In this document: one piece after another, positions 1 through 14,436 of the stretch | How the letters are laid out: each line of letters starts with the position of its first letter | How positions within the stretch are numbered: position 1 is the first letter of the stretch | Source: Papio anubis | Lineage: Eukaryota > Chordata > Mammalia > Primates > Cercopithecidae | Reading direction: 5' to 3' | Assembly: GCF_008728515.1 (NCBI RefSeq) | Contig: NC_044984.1 | Location: forward strand, 119,345,349 to 119,409,348 | DNA: 64,000 bases | Made by a program: the position numbers and the translations under genes | Notes under the pieces: model-generated | Databases searched by the model: none | What the model was told of the DNA's origin: nothing | The model's input: only the letters and a program-made list of their open reading frames with translations

Positions 1-67
1 ATGCCAGGGCAAGGTGGCTCACGCCTGTAATCCCAGCACTTTGGGAGGCTGAGGTGGGCAGATCACA
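1..67 (+). mobile_element. Alu 5' fragment
   Basis: Left arm start only; truncated after GGTGGGCAGATCAC. Confidence 0.85.
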
Positions 68-570
68 ATTTCCCTGTCTTAATAAATGGGCTCTGTCTAG
101 GCAGAGGGCAAGGAGAAATCTCTGGGCAGTTACAGAAGATGTCAGTTTTGTGTTAGTCCTGATGACTTCAGAAATGATCTTCAACGTTTTTTCCCTTAAA
201 ACCTTGTTGACTTTCAGGGAGAAATAACCTTTCCTGAAGCTCATTAGAAACAAGCTGTCACCAATGCGTCACCACCTAACTGGTGAGTCAGTTCACAAGT
301 TTCAGTTTCCTCATGTCAAAAATGAGAGCTCTAGATCTAAGATTAGACGCTTTTACCATTTAAAACATGAAGTCAAGTCAAACGAAAGAAAGGGGCTGAC
401 AGGTGAGGAATTCATTATAATTGCTAAGAACGGTACACAGAATGCAGCAGAATCCCTTCTTTCATTCTTATTATTATTTAGAGAGATGGGACCTGGTTAA
501 ATTTTAAAAATATTATTTATGTTTATGTATTTATTTTTGCCTAAAGATCATGCACGCAAGTAAATCTATC

Positions 571-628
571 TTTCTTTTTTTCTGTCTTTCTTTCCTTCTT
601 TCTTTGTTTCTTTCCTTTTCTTTTCTTT
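571..628. repeat. CT-rich low-complexity tract
   Basis: Irregular TTTC/TTCC run ahead of a minus-strand Alu fragment; an expanded Alu tail. Confidence 0.7.
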
Positions 629-740
629 ATTGAGACAGATCTCCCTTTGTTGCCCAGGCTGCTTTCAAACTCCTGGGCTCAAGCAATACTCCTGCCTCAT
701 GCCTCCCAAAGTGCTGGGATTACAGGCCTGAGCCACCATC
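629..740 (-). mobile_element. Alu monomer-like fragment
   Basis: Short arm from TTGAGACAGATCTCC to GCCTGAGCCACCAT, lacking the second monomer. Confidence 0.75.
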
Positions 741-759
741 TTTTGCTTTCAGTGGTAAG

Positions 760-1210
760 ATACAGAAACACAGTGGAGGTGAAAGCAACTCTATCTTGGA
801 TGCTAATCTGCCCAGATAACTTCTGATTAATGCCTCTTCCAGGAAGGCCTCTAAGATTTCTACTTTACTGTTACCATAAATTCTGCCCTTAGATCAGAAC
901 AACCTAGATCATAAATCCTGCCCTTATGCAGATTCATATAACATTCTTGCCTTTGCTTGAGGGGTTGACTTCAATTGTCCTAAATATTCCTTCCCTATGG
1001 TATAGAAGCCCTGGGTTGGGGGTTATGGCACAGTGAACTTTATATCCTCTGATGACCACCCTGAGACTATGGCTTCTGTTGGTAAGTCCCTAATAAATGT
1101 TTTTTCCTGAGAAACTGGATTTGTCAGCCCCTTTCTTTGGCCTCTCAGCTCCCTTGACCTTTGGGGTAGGTTTGCAGGTCTCCTCACCCCCGGAACACAG
1201 TGTATGAATA
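760..1210 (+). other. Possible old LTR-like sequence
   Basis: No gene. AATAAATG near 1091 sits in an LTR-like setting (T-rich then C-rich 3' end), but no clear LTR ends were found. The family is unidentified. Confidence 0.3.
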
Positions 1211-1754
1211 TAAATGTAAATTGCGTGTGCATTACAGCCATGGAGACGTGTTGCTGAGGAAGCAGAGAGCAAAGCCCTGGTGGGATGCGAGTTTGCCTTT
1301 GGGTTCCTCCCATGCAAATGAGGTGGTTAGTGGCAGTGCAGAGGAGGAGTGAGATGGCAAACAGGGGGGCCCAGACCTTCCAGCAACTTACACACTTGCC
1401 CCCCCGATGGCCAGGAATGCGTCAACAGCCCTCGAGACCAGTGCAGTGCAATCACAGTGGCACGAGATGTGGTGTACACTCCCCAGATGATCTTCCTGCT
1501 CACGTTTGCTGTGGTTTCAATCATCCAGTCAGGTTTTGCCTTAACACTTTTCTGCTGATTACTCCCATCAGCCTCTTCTAACTTATGTGCATTTGAAACA
1601 TTAGAGATTTCAGAATGGGAAGATCACGCCTGGTGTGAAAATCTGAGCTCCAAGTAGTGCCTGGAATCATAATACATATAATGATCACATCCATGGCAGT
1701 TTAATGATAAGGAGCTATGGACCACAATGAATAGAGAAATCAGCAAAACTGTAA

Positions 1755-1826
1755 TGGAGATGCCGGGGATCGAACCCGGGGCCTCATGCATGCAAAGCAT
1801 GCGCTCTACCACTGAGCTACATCCCC
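1755..1826 (-). tRNA. tRNA-Ala (anticodon TGC)
   Basis: Read on the minus strand this is a 72-nt cloverleaf. The acceptor stem GGGGATG pairs with CATCTCC, followed by discriminator A. The D arm is GCTCAGTGGTAGAGC, the anticodon TGC is at 1794-1792, and the T arm contains GGTTCGATCC, an intact B box. There is no intron. A TTTT Pol III terminator lies just downstream (AAAA at 1745-1748 on +). It decodes GCN alanine codons, mainly GCA. It differs from the second Ala copy at one variable-arm base and one T-loop base. All stems pair, so it looks functional. Confidence 0.97.
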
Positions 1827-1904
1827 CTCCCTTTCCTGTGCTTCCTTTTGGAAGTCCTTGCTATACTCTGTACTTAAAGGCGTTTTTCCTGTTTCCACGT
1901 GTTT

Positions 1905-2555
1905 CATTTTTATTTTTGACTTTTATTACTGTTTTAATTGACACATAACAATTGTGCACATTTATGAAGTGTGGTGTGATGTTGTGATCTATGTACACAA
2001 TTTGTAATGTTCAAGTCAGGACAATGACCACATCTCTCCCTTCAAACATGTATCATTTCTTTGTGTTGGGAGACATTAAAAATCCATGCTTCCAGCTATT
2101 TGAAAACATACAATAAGTTGTTGTATTCACCCTATAGGGACACTGGAACTTATTCTCCTATTTAGCTGTACTTTTGTATCCAGTAACCCACCTTTGGCTA
2201 TTCCCACCTCCCCCACCTTCACCACCTGCGGTAACCACTATTCTACTCTCTATTTGTGAGAGCAACTATTTCAGCTTCTGCATATGAGAGAGATCATGCA
2301 GTGTTTATCTTTCTGTCCTTGGCTTATTTCACTTTATGTAATGTCCCCCAAACTTAAGCATGATTTTGTTTTTGTTTTGTAGAGGAAAAATGCCAGGATT
2401 TCATTTTGTTTTGTATTTTTTTAAGGTCGAATAGTATTCTATTGTGTATGTACACCACATTTTCTCTATCCATGTGTCTGTTGACGGACACTTGGGTGGA
2501 TTCCACATCTAGGCACTTGTGAATAAAGCTGCAATACACATGGGAGTGCAAGAGG
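1905..2555 (-). mobile_element. L1 3' end fragment
   Basis: Reverse orientation of L1MA/L1MB-type 3' UTR: it contains the complement of the segment on dilution to small test plots typical of primate L1 tails (around 2440-2550). Confidence 0.7.
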
Positions 2556-2561
2556 CTTTTA

Positions 2562-2905
<344 letters not shown>

Positions 2906-3269
2906 TGAGTGTTAGAGTTTAGCAAAACCACAACAACAACAAGAGAATTGTTTTATGTTTCCCAAGTAGGTCAGCTCTTCATAACCTTGCAAATACAATT
3001 CTAGCGGATACCGGAACCAAGGAACAAATGAAAACTGACCTGTTCTTAAATGTTCCTCTTCACAGACAAAAGAGAAGAGAAGAGAAGGAAAATTGAGTTT
3101 CTTTCCAATAAATAAGGGCATTGGCTTGATTGTACCTTCACCCAGAAACCTCTGATTTCTCATCCTTTAAAACCATACCAACCTTCAGTGACTTTGAGGT
3201 TTGCATATCAGCTGGAAGACATTTTTTTCCTCCCAAAAGAACTATTATGGCCATGCCTGTAATCCCACT

Positions 3270-3540
3270 ATTATGGCTCATGCCTGTAATCCCAGCACTT
3301 TGAGAAGTTGAGGTTGGCGGATCACTTGAGGTCAGGAGTTTGAGACCAGCCTGGCCAACATGGCGTGAACCCTGTGTCTACCAAAAATACAAAAAATTAG
3401 CCAGATGTGGTGGCGAGCGCTTGTTGTCCCAGCTACTCGGGAGGTTAAGGCGAGAGGATTTTTGGAGCCCAGGAAGCAGTGGTTGCAGTAAGTCAAGATC
3501 ACCCCACAGCACTCCAGCCTGGGAGACAGACCGTTCTGAA
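3270..3540 (+). mobile_element. Alu, old
   Basis: Diverged copy with a partly duplicated start (GCCTGTAATCCCACTATTATGG before it). Confidence 0.85.
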
Positions 3541-3642
3541 TATAAAAATGAGCAAACTGAAAAGAAACAGATCCACTTCCCGGAACGAGGGCTTCGGCTC
3601 GGAGGAAGGAGTCTCTTTACAATTGCCCACCGAAAAGAGACA

Positions 3643-3989
3643 GTCTTTTTTTTTTTTTTTTTTTTGAGACTAAGTCTGTCACTCAGGCTGGAGTGCAGTG
3701 GCAGAATCTTGGCTCACTGAAGCCAGCCACCACCTCCCGGGTTCAAGCAATTCTCCTGCCTCAGGCTCCTGAGTAGCTGGGATTACAGGAGTGCACCACT
3801 ATGCCCAGCTAATTTTTGCATTTTTTAGTAGAGATGGGGTTTCACCATGTTGGTCAGGCTGGTCTTGAACTCCTGAGCTCGTGACCCGCGCCCGCCCACC
3901 CCCTCCCTCCTTCCGCCTCCTGCCTCCCGCCTCCCGCCTCCCGCCTCCCAAAATCCTGGGATTACAGGAGTGAGCCACCGTGCCCGGCC
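3643..3989 (-). mobile_element. Alu with GC-rich insert
   Basis: Full-length copy. A CCTCCCG expansion at about 3915-3950 lengthens it. Confidence 0.9.
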
Positions 3990-4369
3990 CTAAGATCCAT
4001 TCTTTAACTGTGAATTTGCATCTCTCTTTTCCAGAGAGTTTCTTAAGCACACCAGGGGAGAGAAGCCACAATGTTTAGTGTCCTTCAGGTCATCACAAAG
4101 CCGTTCCTTGGGGAAAGAGTGGGTGAGAAGCTAGGAGAGGGCAGGAAACTGAAGGCTATACCTTTTTCCATCAGCCTTGATATTTCTTGGCTGGAAATAG
4201 ACACTTACTGTGATACGGAAAACTTGCCTCAAAAATGTCCTGCCACCTCGTTCTCCATAGTTCCCTGACCGTTGCTGGCACCTGCGACTCTTCCTCACCA
4301 AAGGCCATGCAGAATTGTCAGAAAAGTTAGTAGACTTGGGGAAGGAAGTGCTGGATATATCAGCTGTGA

Positions 4370-4500
4370 TTGCATCACCTAACCTCTGGGCCTCATGTGT
4401 GAAACAGAGATTTGAAGGTACCTACCTCATCTGGTTGTTGTGACAATTTAGTGAGTTACACATAAAACACGTATAATAGTGTCTGGTAGAAAGCACAGGC
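4370..4500 (-). mobile_element. MIR fragment
   Basis: Contains CACCTAACCTCTGGGCCTCA and a run to GTAGAAAGCAC resembling MIR core and tail. Confidence 0.5.
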
Positions 4501-4504
4501 TCTG

Positions 4505-4757
4505 GGCCGGGTGCAGTGGCTCAGGTCTGTAATCCCAGTGCTTAAGGAAGCCGAGGTGGGAGGATTGCTGGAGCCCAGGCGTTCAAGACCTGCCAGGGAA
4601 ACACAGTGAGACACCCCACCCCACCCCCACTCAGGAGGCTGAGGCAGGAGGATCTCTTGAGTCTGGGAGGTCAAGACTAAAGTGAGCTGAGATTGCGCCA
4701 CTGCCCTCCAGCCTGGGCGACAGAGCAAGACCCTGTCTCAAAATTAAATAAATAAAT
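4505..4757 (+). mobile_element. Alu, internally deleted
   Basis: The middle between the arms is missing around 4610-4625. Confidence 0.9.
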
Positions 4758-4759
4758 AA

Positions 4760-5062
4760 GGCTAGGCGCAGTGGCTCACAACTGTAATCCCTGCACTTTG
4801 GGAGGCCGAGGTGGGTGGATCACCTGAGGTCAGAAGTTCGAGACCAGCCTGGCCAACATGAGGAAACCCCGTCTCTATTAAAAACACAAAAAATTAGCGG
4901 GGCATGGTGGCGCGTGCCTGTAATCCCAGCTACTCAGGAGACTGAGGCAGGAGAATCGCTTGAACACAGGAGGTGGAGGTTGCAGTAAGCCGAGGTCGCA
5001 CTACTGCACTCCAGCCTGGGCAACAAGAGCAAAACTCCGTCTCAAATAAATAAATAAGTAAA
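4760..5062 (+). mobile_element. Alu, full length
   Basis: In tandem with the previous copy; tail AAATAAATAAATAAG. Confidence 0.95.
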
Positions 5063-5499
5063 TAGAAAGCAGGGACTGTGAAATGTGGGTCTGACTGTTA
5101 TAAACGTGTTATTATCATAGAACTCTACTGGAGGGCAGTTGCCTCTTCTATTCAGCCCAGCGTGGTGCTTTGCTGACCCGTTTTGGGGAGATGGGGGAGA
5201 GCAAGAGGGCAGTGGGGAGATGAGGAATGGGGACCACCGTGCAAACCTTCCTCTGACCTCATTCCCCCAGCCTAAGTGGGAGCCACGGGGGAGAGACCCT
5301 GGCAGCAGAAGAGCAGGATGGCGCCATAGGGGGCATCCTTTTGGACGTGGTTGAGGAGCAAGCCCACAGGTTGTATTCAGTCCGCAGGTGCCCCTGCTTC
5401 CTCTTGTGCCCACCCACCTGGCTGCCAGAGGGCACTGCTCAGAACAAACCTGAATATTTCTCTCTGCATGAAACTCTCAGAATCAAACCCATGCCTCCT

Positions 5500-5695
5500 G
5501 CCCTCTGTATCCCTTCAAGGTACGATGTAATCTGTCCTCTAAGGGCCGCTCTGACTTCACCTCCTGCTGCCCTCTCCTCCCTCCTTCCTCTCCTCTTCCT
5601 GCCACACCAGCCTCCTCACTGTTTCTTCCCAGCTCAGGGCCTTTGCACTTGCTGTTCGCTCTGCCTAGAATGCTATTTAGATCTTCTAATTCTTC
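5500..5695 (-). mobile_element. L2-like fragment
   Basis: CAGGGCCTTTGCACTTGCTG with flanks is a common L2 3' signature. No gene here. Confidence 0.5.
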
Positions 5696-5697
5696 TT

Positions 5698-6292
<595 letters not shown>

Positions 6293-6307
6293 AAACCCGT
6301 GTTTCAA

Positions 6308-6500
6308 AACGGTGAAACCCCATCTCTACTAAATATACAAAAATTAGCCGGGCCTGGTGGCGCGCGCCTGTAATCCCAGCTACTTGGGAGGCTGAGGAAG
6401 GAGAATCGCTTGAACCCAGCAGACAGAGGAGGAGGAGATTGCGCCACTGCATTCCAGCCTGGCGGCAGAGCGAGACTCCATCTCAGAAAAAAAAAGAAAG
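6308..6500 (+). mobile_element. Alu, 5' truncated
   Basis: Starts inside the left arm at CGGTGAAACCCC; forms an inverted pair with the Alu before it. Lies 176 bp from tRNA-Asp. Confidence 0.9.
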
Positions 6501-6675
6501 AAATGGATGAACACTTCCTCATGCGACCACTGCCTTTTTCTTGCTTTTCCGTAACCATGTGACACGCAGCAAGGCCACAGACAACCACAGAACCAGATTC
6601 CCGTTTACCTGCAGGGTTTATTACTCTTAGGAAGAGTGAAGAAAAACATAGAGGAATGGTAAAAACGTCGCCAGC

Positions 6676-6747
6676 CTCCCCGTCGGGGAATCGAACCCCG
6701 GTCTCCCGCGTGACAGGCGGGGATACTCACCACTATACTAACGAGGA
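6676..6747 (-). tRNA. tRNA-Asp (anticodon GTC)
   Basis: A 72-nt cloverleaf on the minus strand. The acceptor TCCTCGT pairs with ACGGGGA (one T-G pair at position 4, usual for this tRNA), with discriminator G. The anticodon GTC is at 6714-6712 and the T arm has GGTTCGATTCC. A TTTTT terminator lies about 11 nt downstream (AAAAA at 6661-6665 on +). It is identical over all 72 nt to the second Asp gene at 11537-11608, although the flanks differ. Confidence 0.97.
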
Positions 6748-7205
6748 CCGCCCATGAAAAGGCAATTTCAAGTCACTCTCTTAAAGTAAATGTAGCTTTC
6801 CCTAAACAGGTTCCAAAGAATTAAATATTTTGTATTTCCCACAAAACAACAGGTCCGACTTGACTTCATGCCATTTTAAGGCGCTCGTTTCCTGCTCAGT
6901 CTTTGATTTTGCCACGAGAGTTCAGAAAGCAGACATTAAAAAACAGAAAGCAAAAATGAACAAACAGGCATCAGCAAGTGCATTTGAGACATGAAGGAGG
7001 TGGAGACGGGAAAAACTTGACCTTATTTGATTTACCCAAACGGTGAGTGGCGAGAGAGTTCCCTTGCCCTCCGCCCCTCCGGCTCCTTGTGGACACTGCT
7101 CGGGGCTTTCTTAAATATAGAAAGTAAAAGCCTTTTATTAATTGTAAAGAATCGGCTCCGTCTATGCACCTCCTTTTCCCCCCCACCCGGAAGGAAAAGC
7201 GAAAC

Positions 7206-7278
7206 TGCCGAAACCCGGGATCGAACCAGGGACCTTTAGATCTTCAGTCTAACGCTCTCCCAACTGAGCTATTTCGGC
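7206..7278 (-). tRNA. tRNA-Phe (anticodon GAA)
   Basis: A 73-nt cloverleaf on the minus strand. The acceptor GCCGAAA pairs with TTTCGGC, with discriminator A. The anticodon GAA is at 7245-7243. The A-box region TAGCTCAGTTGG and the B box GGTTCGATCC are both intact, and there is no intron. A TTTT terminator follows (AAAA near 7195 on +). It lies 458 bp upstream of tRNA-Asp on the same strand. Confidence 0.97.
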
Positions 7279-7609
7279 AGCCGCTGTAGCTAACCTGTTC
7301 TTTTATCCTCCTGGTCGTTTTGCCGCCCCGGGTCTTTGGCACCGAAGCTGAGAAGGCAGGTTCAACAGGGACCGCTTGCGGTGGCCTTCTCGTCTGGCAA
7401 GGCCACGACCTCCGAGAAGCCTTCTCTGATTATATCTCCCGACAAGGCCCAGGACTTACTATTTATTGTTAACGTTATCATTTTCCTTGTCTGTCTCCCC
7501 AGCTAGCATGACAAACGCAAGAGGAGCAGGAACCTCGTCTACCTCCGGCACCGCTCTGTCCCTCAGTACCTAGAACAGTACCTAGCATGTTGTAGGGGCT
7601 TGACAAATA

Positions 7610-7680
7610 TTTGTTGACTGATTGACTGACTGACTGAATGAATGAATGCATGCATGCATGCATGCATGAATGAATGAATC
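7610..7680. repeat. TGAC/TGAA/TGCA tetranucleotide repeat
   Basis: GACT, then GAAT, then GCAT and again GAAT units in series. The phase changes show successive slippage variants. Confidence 0.95.
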
Positions 7681-7835
7681 CCACCTGGCTCAGAGCTCGG
7701 GTTTCTCAAGCCCCCTTCTCTGCGCAAAGGAAAAAGGTCATCCCCTGGGTGCAATTCCGCAAGCAGCGCGAGGCGTGGCAGGAATGTTGACCCCGCCAGG
7801 GCCTGCGGGAGGACGCGTCGGCCGGAAAGCAGCTC

Positions 7836-8062
7836 CCTGCAAGCTCCGCCTCCCGGGTTCACGCCATTCTCCTGCCTCAGCCTCCGGAGTAGCTGGGACT
7901 ACCGGCGCCCGCCACCACGCCTGGCTAATTTTTTGTATTTTTAGTAGAGACGGGGTTTCACCGTGTTAGACCAGGATGGTCTCGATCTTCTGACCTCGTG
8001 ATCTGCCCGCCTCGGCCTCCCAAAGTGCTGGGATTACAGGCGTGAGCCACCGCGCCCGGCCT
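7836..8062 (-). mobile_element. Alu lacking its 3' end
   Basis: Young-looking AluY-type sequence that begins abruptly at CTGCAAGCTCCGCC with no tail. Confidence 0.9.
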
Positions 8063-8309
8063 TTATTTATTTACTTAAAATCCATGACTTCATTTTGATT
8101 CTGACAACTTTCACATCATGGGTTGAAAGTAGTAACTTGCGTTTTACTTTCGTTTATTTAAATACTTCTAAGGGCCAATCTTTTCTGTAAGTTTTATTAA
8201 TGAATCATTTTTCCTCTTCTGTAAATTCATTACCTGTTGATTGTGATCTATTGATATTTTTGGATTTTTCTTAGTGATTTAAAAAATTATTTCTATAATA
8301 AAGATATTA

Positions 8310-8404
8310 GGCTGGGCGAGGTGGTGGCTCACACCTGTAATCCTAGCACTTTGGGAGGCTAAGGCGGAGGGATTGCTTGAGCTCAGGAGTTTAAGACCAC
8401 CCTG
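8310..8404 (+). mobile_element. Alu 5' fragment
   Basis: First ~95 nt only, joined to the ERV fragment. Confidence 0.85.
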
Positions 8405-8784
8405 GCTCCTCCTAGATGATTGAAAGGACACAACATAATGGATATGTTGTAGTTGATAAAGAGACATTTAAAAAAGTAAAATCAGGAAGATTACCAAATA
8501 GTTGGTCTGCTCAAGCTTGCAAGTTATTCGCACGTAGTTAAGCCCTAAAATATTTACAGAACCAGGTAGGAACCATCTATACTGACTCTAAATATGCCTT
8601 CAGGGTGTCTCATACATTTGGAAAATTTTAGGCTGAGAGAGAACTAATTAACAGCAAAGGTAAGGAACTTGCTCATGAAACACTAGTTGTTGATGTTCTT
8701 AATAATCTTCAGTTACCGGAAGAAATAGCCATTGTCCATGTTCCAGGACATCAACCTAATTTTTATTTTAAAAGTCAAGGACAC
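8398..8784 (+). pseudogene. Endogenous retrovirus remnant: pol RNase H fragment
   Basis: A decayed retroviral pol segment. A tyrosine-threonine-aspartate-serine RNase H core motif is readable near 8575-8600, and a histidine-valine-proline-glycine-histidine motif near 8737-8754. Stops and frame breaks interrupt it and an Alu truncates it at 8785. It is part of the same insertion as the fragments to 10870. Not coding. Confidence 0.7.
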
Positions 8785-10250
<1,466 letters not shown>

Positions 10251-10264
10251 AAAAGGGAAGGAAT

Positions 10265-10870
10265 TGTAGAAAGCAAAAGTTCCTCTTCAAAGCTTCCCCT
10301 TTGAATTATAAATGTTACTGATATCTTTTCTCAAAACTAACTTTCTTCAAGTTTCTTATTTTATAGTAATAACTATCTGTTAAGCCTTAGGTAGCAAATG
10401 TAACAGAATAAGCCCACTCTGACTTTAGTATCTATGTTAAACATGCTCACAGGCACGTAGTACATTCTATGTCCTTGTACCTTTGTCAAAATATTCGTGC
10501 TGTACGTGCCCAGGCATGTCCCAGCTTGCAGCCTACACTCCTTCCTTGTTTAGGAATATTATTACTTTTCTAAGTCCTTTCTAAGCAACGTCCTTTTTTC
10601 CTTTGTTCCTCACTGCCTTTATGTATTTTAAAAAGTTTTGAACTGTTAGCTAATCGGGTTTTAGTTTAAATTGTGAGGTCTGCCTCCAGTCAGCGAAGTC
10701 AAAACACAGCAATAGGGACCTCATGCATAAGGAATAAATATTCTTATGTCTCTTTTACTTTGTGTATGCTCATGGCAGAATTGCTGACTGGCACCACCCT
10801 TTCTGCAGAAAGTAAAAGTCGCCTTGCTGAGGACACTTTTTGTCTAATTCGTAATTCTTCTCTGAGACAT
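10265..10870 (+). mobile_element. ERV 3' long terminal repeat
   Basis: Begins TGTAGAAAGC immediately after a polypurine tract (10252-10263), as expected at an env/LTR junction. An AATAAA polyadenylation signal lies at 10733-10738, followed by a T-rich stretch. The right end is uncertain (10860-10885). The matching 5' LTR is not seen. I do not name the family. Confidence 0.6.
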
Positions 10871-11139
10871 CGGGGAATAAGCATTTATTTTCAAAAGTAG
10901 TTGTATCTGACTTTTAAAAATTCTACGTATCATTCTGATAAAAATCGAATAAGAGAGAAAAACAAGAAGAGAGAAAAAAATAGAATTCCAAAAGTCCAGA
11001 AAGGTACAGAAATGGAAGGTCAAAGAGTTACTCCCATCCACCACCCGAGTCCTTCTCCCCAAAGGCCCCCTATGTCTACAGTTGATTGTGACTGATGAGA
11101 CTTTGGGCGGGCCACGGAGCCTCTGTCTGTGCTTGTATT

Positions 11140-11275
11140 TCATCAGTCTGATGTGGAGAAAACGGCACGTTGGTAGGATGCTTGAGGATGTAATGCGTGA
11201 ACACTAAAGCGCTTACCAATACTGCCCCGCACATGTTAAGAACTGTATATTGTTGGCGGCTGCTGCTGCTGTTGT
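11140..11275 (+). mobile_element. MIR-like fragment
   Basis: GTAATGCGTGAACACTAAAGCGCTTAC-like MIR spacing ending in TTGTT repeats. Between the ERV and the second tRNA-Asp; no other feature seen there. Confidence 0.45.
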
Positions 11276-11536
11276 TACCATGACGCCAATCAGAAACATG
11301 AAAATACTCACACATTTGTGTGCATATCTATAATTTTTTGACATAAAAATGAACCTATTGTGCCCACTGCTGAGTACCCCCTTTTTTCTTTCCCCCAGCT
11401 CTCCTTGGAGGGCAATGAATCCTCGAAAGGGACACCTGCGACGTGCACATCCTGGTATTCAGTATAGTTTTGAACAATGCAAAGCATTGCCAGCAAGGTT
11501 TCCCCTTCTGTATTTCAAAAGGTCGAGTGTTTTAGC

Positions 11537-11608
11537 CTCCCCGTCGGGGAATCGAACCCCGGTCTCCCGCGTGACAGGCGGGGATACTCACCACTATACT
11601 AACGAGGA
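11537..11608 (-). tRNA. tRNA-Asp (anticodon GTC), second copy
   Basis: The same 72-nt tRNA as at 6676-6747, with anticodon GTC at 11575-11573. A TTTT run lies about 17 nt downstream (AAAA at 11517-11520 on +). It is divergent from the tRNA-Ala at 11855, the two 5' ends being 246 bp apart, so the two Pol III genes share an upstream spacer. Confidence 0.97.
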
Positions 11609-11854
11609 CAAGCCATGCATGGTTTTCTGCAACTCACTCTCTAAGACTGTAGCCTTCTCCCGCTGTCGTTCCTACCCTTTGCGGGTCATCCGGGCTCGGC
11701 GCCGGACGCCCTGGCCTCCGAGCTTTCCCAGAGCGGGCAGAGGCCCCTTTGAGTGGCTGGAGGCACTGTACGTTCGGAAGCTGAGACACCTGAACTAGCA
11801 AAGCGAAGGGCACTCTCTGTATCACCATTCCCAGAAAAGCGCCTTTCGAGACAA

Positions 11855-11926
11855 GGGGATGTAGCTCAGTGGTAGAGCGCATGCTTTGCATGTATGAGGC
11901 CCCGGGTTCAATCCCCGGCATCTCCA
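11855..11926 (+). tRNA. tRNA-Ala (anticodon TGC), second copy
   Basis: A 72-nt cloverleaf with anticodon TGC at 11887-11889 and acceptor GGGGATG/CATCTCC plus A. Its T arm reads GGTTCAATCC where the first Ala copy has GGTTCGATCC. The change is a purine for a purine at T-loop position 57, still within B-box tolerance. A TTTT terminator starts about 4 nt after the 3' end. It is the only tRNA of the five on the plus strand. Confidence 0.97.
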
Positions 11927-13049
11927 GGGTTTTCTTTCTACCTTTTTCCTGCAAATTACAGTCACGCAGAAAGGAAGACTGGAAAGAGGACCCAGGGAGC
12001 CCCATCAACCTGCCTGCGAAGAAAGCTCCCTTGGAAGGGCCTGCGCCAGCGTACATCCCTGCCCCCAATCACAAATTCCTTGGGCCCCTCCACCAGAGAT
12101 CCGCGTTCAGTAGGTCGGCTACGGGGCCGGCAATATGCCATTTGAAACGAACACTCCCAGTTATTTGTTTCATCAAACAGATAGAAAAGCACTGGATTCC
12201 TTAGAAAGGTTCTGCAATTGACCATTCATTAACTCCTGGGGGCCTCATGTCAGGTTCTGTGCACGCGTCGACACCTACTGTGTGCCGGGTAAAGTGTACG
12301 TTCCCTGGTATCCCTGGATAAGACAGGCCAGGCAAGCTTTCTCAGCCTTCTTGGACTTTATAGTCTAGTCCCGGAGACTTAACAATAAGCAAGTAGCGAT
12401 ACGTTTTATGAAGACAAGAATAGCGATGAGATGGAAACTCAGGGGTGCATGAGTGGGGGCTGCTTTAGATTAGCTGCCAGGGGAGTCCCCTGCAGAAACA
12501 ATGCGTGTAGCGGAGGAAACAGCAGGTGCCCAGGCCCTGAGGCTGGAGAAAGGGCGCTCTGTGTTGAAGGGGCAGGAGGAAAGCCCCGCCCCAGAGCTTA
12601 GTGAATGAGGATGAACTTTACCTTCGAAGACACTGGGAGGCCTGACGCAGGGTAACAGACCAGATTTAGGTTTGAAAAGGCTCCCTCTGGCTGCCATGCG
12701 GAGAATACACCCTGGGCGTGGGTGGATGTGGGGAGACAGAGAAGGAGGTGCAGCCACCGCCCGGAGAGCTGATGGGGACTTCCTCCAGAGGTGCGGCAGA
12801 GGAGGTGCGAGCATGATGGAGTTCAGGACAAATTCTGGACGTGGTTGCATAGTATTTCCTAACGCAGGGGTAGCATGCTTTATTACCATTCCTCCTAGCG
12901 ATTCGGGTAATTTTGTTTCCTCTCACTGAAGTGTTGTAGTCAGTCATCTGGTACATGCACTTTCCTTGCCTTCTGGCGCCGGTATCTCGATGGGACAGAT
13001 TTCCACAGGGAGCAATGCAGGGTCAAAGGGCATGGATACTTTTCAAAAC
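11927..13049. other. Intergenic, no gene recognised
   Basis: Mostly unique-looking sequence after tRNA-Ala. 12230-12730 has the texture of an old interspersed repeat (TTATAGTCTAGTCCCGGAG, GCCCTGAGGCTGGAGAAAGG) that I cannot name. Short open frames here lack homology or codon support. Confidence 0.5.
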
Positions 13050-13204
13050 GTACTTCTTTCTCTGTCGCCCAGGCTGGAATGCAGTGGTGCGATCATAGCT
13101 CACTGCAGCCCCCAAATCCTGGGCTCAAGTGATCCTCCCACTTCAGCCTCCCAGCAGCTGAGACTACAGGTATACTTCACCACCTCCAGCAAACATTTTT
13201 CTTT

Positions 13205-13252
<48 letters not shown>

Positions 13253-13389
13253 TTTTTTTTTTTTTTTTGTAGAGACAGGGGTGTCGCTATATTGTACAGG
13301 CTGGTCTGGAAATCCTGGCCTTAAGTGATTCTCTCACCTCAGCCTTCTAAAGTGCTGGGATTACAGGCGTAAACCACCATGCCTAGTTT
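13050..13389 (-). mobile_element. AluJ-like with expanded linker
   Basis: Diverged arms separated by the (TTTC)n repeat. Confidence 0.9.
13198..13268. repeat. (TTTC)n microsatellite within an Alu
   Basis: About 13 TTTC units followed by a T run, in the A-rich middle linker of a minus-strand Alu. Confidence 0.95.
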
Positions 13390-13412
13390 ATTTTAAATAT
13401 TGCTAGATTTTG

Positions 13413-13757
<345 letters not shown>

Positions 13758-14051
13758 CTAAGGGCTGTGGCAACTTACATATTCTCTAACAATGTGTGAA
13801 GGTGCTCTTTTCCTTATATTTTCAGCACTGGCTATGGCCATGATTCTTAATTTTTCCAAATCTGTTGGGTAAGAAGTAGAACTGAATTATTTCTTTGCTT
13901 TTTTCCTGCCCACTTTCTAGGGTGTGCATGTTTTCAGGTATCTACCAGCCATGCAGATGCAGTTTTGTCTCAAAATAAATAAATAAATAAAAGCTAAATG
14001 ACATTGGCCAGGCAATGGTGCTCTTGTTTTTTTGTTTTTTGTTTTTTTTTT

Positions 14052-14220
14052 AACTCCTAGGTATATACCCAAGAGAATGGAAAATATGCATCCATACAAA
14101 AACCTGTACATAAATGTTCACAGCAGCTCTATTCACAATAGCCAAAAGATGGAAACAAATAAAAATGTGGTCTATCCATACACTGGGGTATTATCCAGCC
14201 ATAGGAAGGAATGAAATACT
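14052..14220 (+). mobile_element. L1 fragment
   Basis: Contains the GGTATATACCCAAGAGAATG and TTCACAATAGCCAAAAGATG segments typical of L1 ORF2 end/3' UTR. Confidence 0.8.
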
Positions 14221-14436
<216 letters not shown>

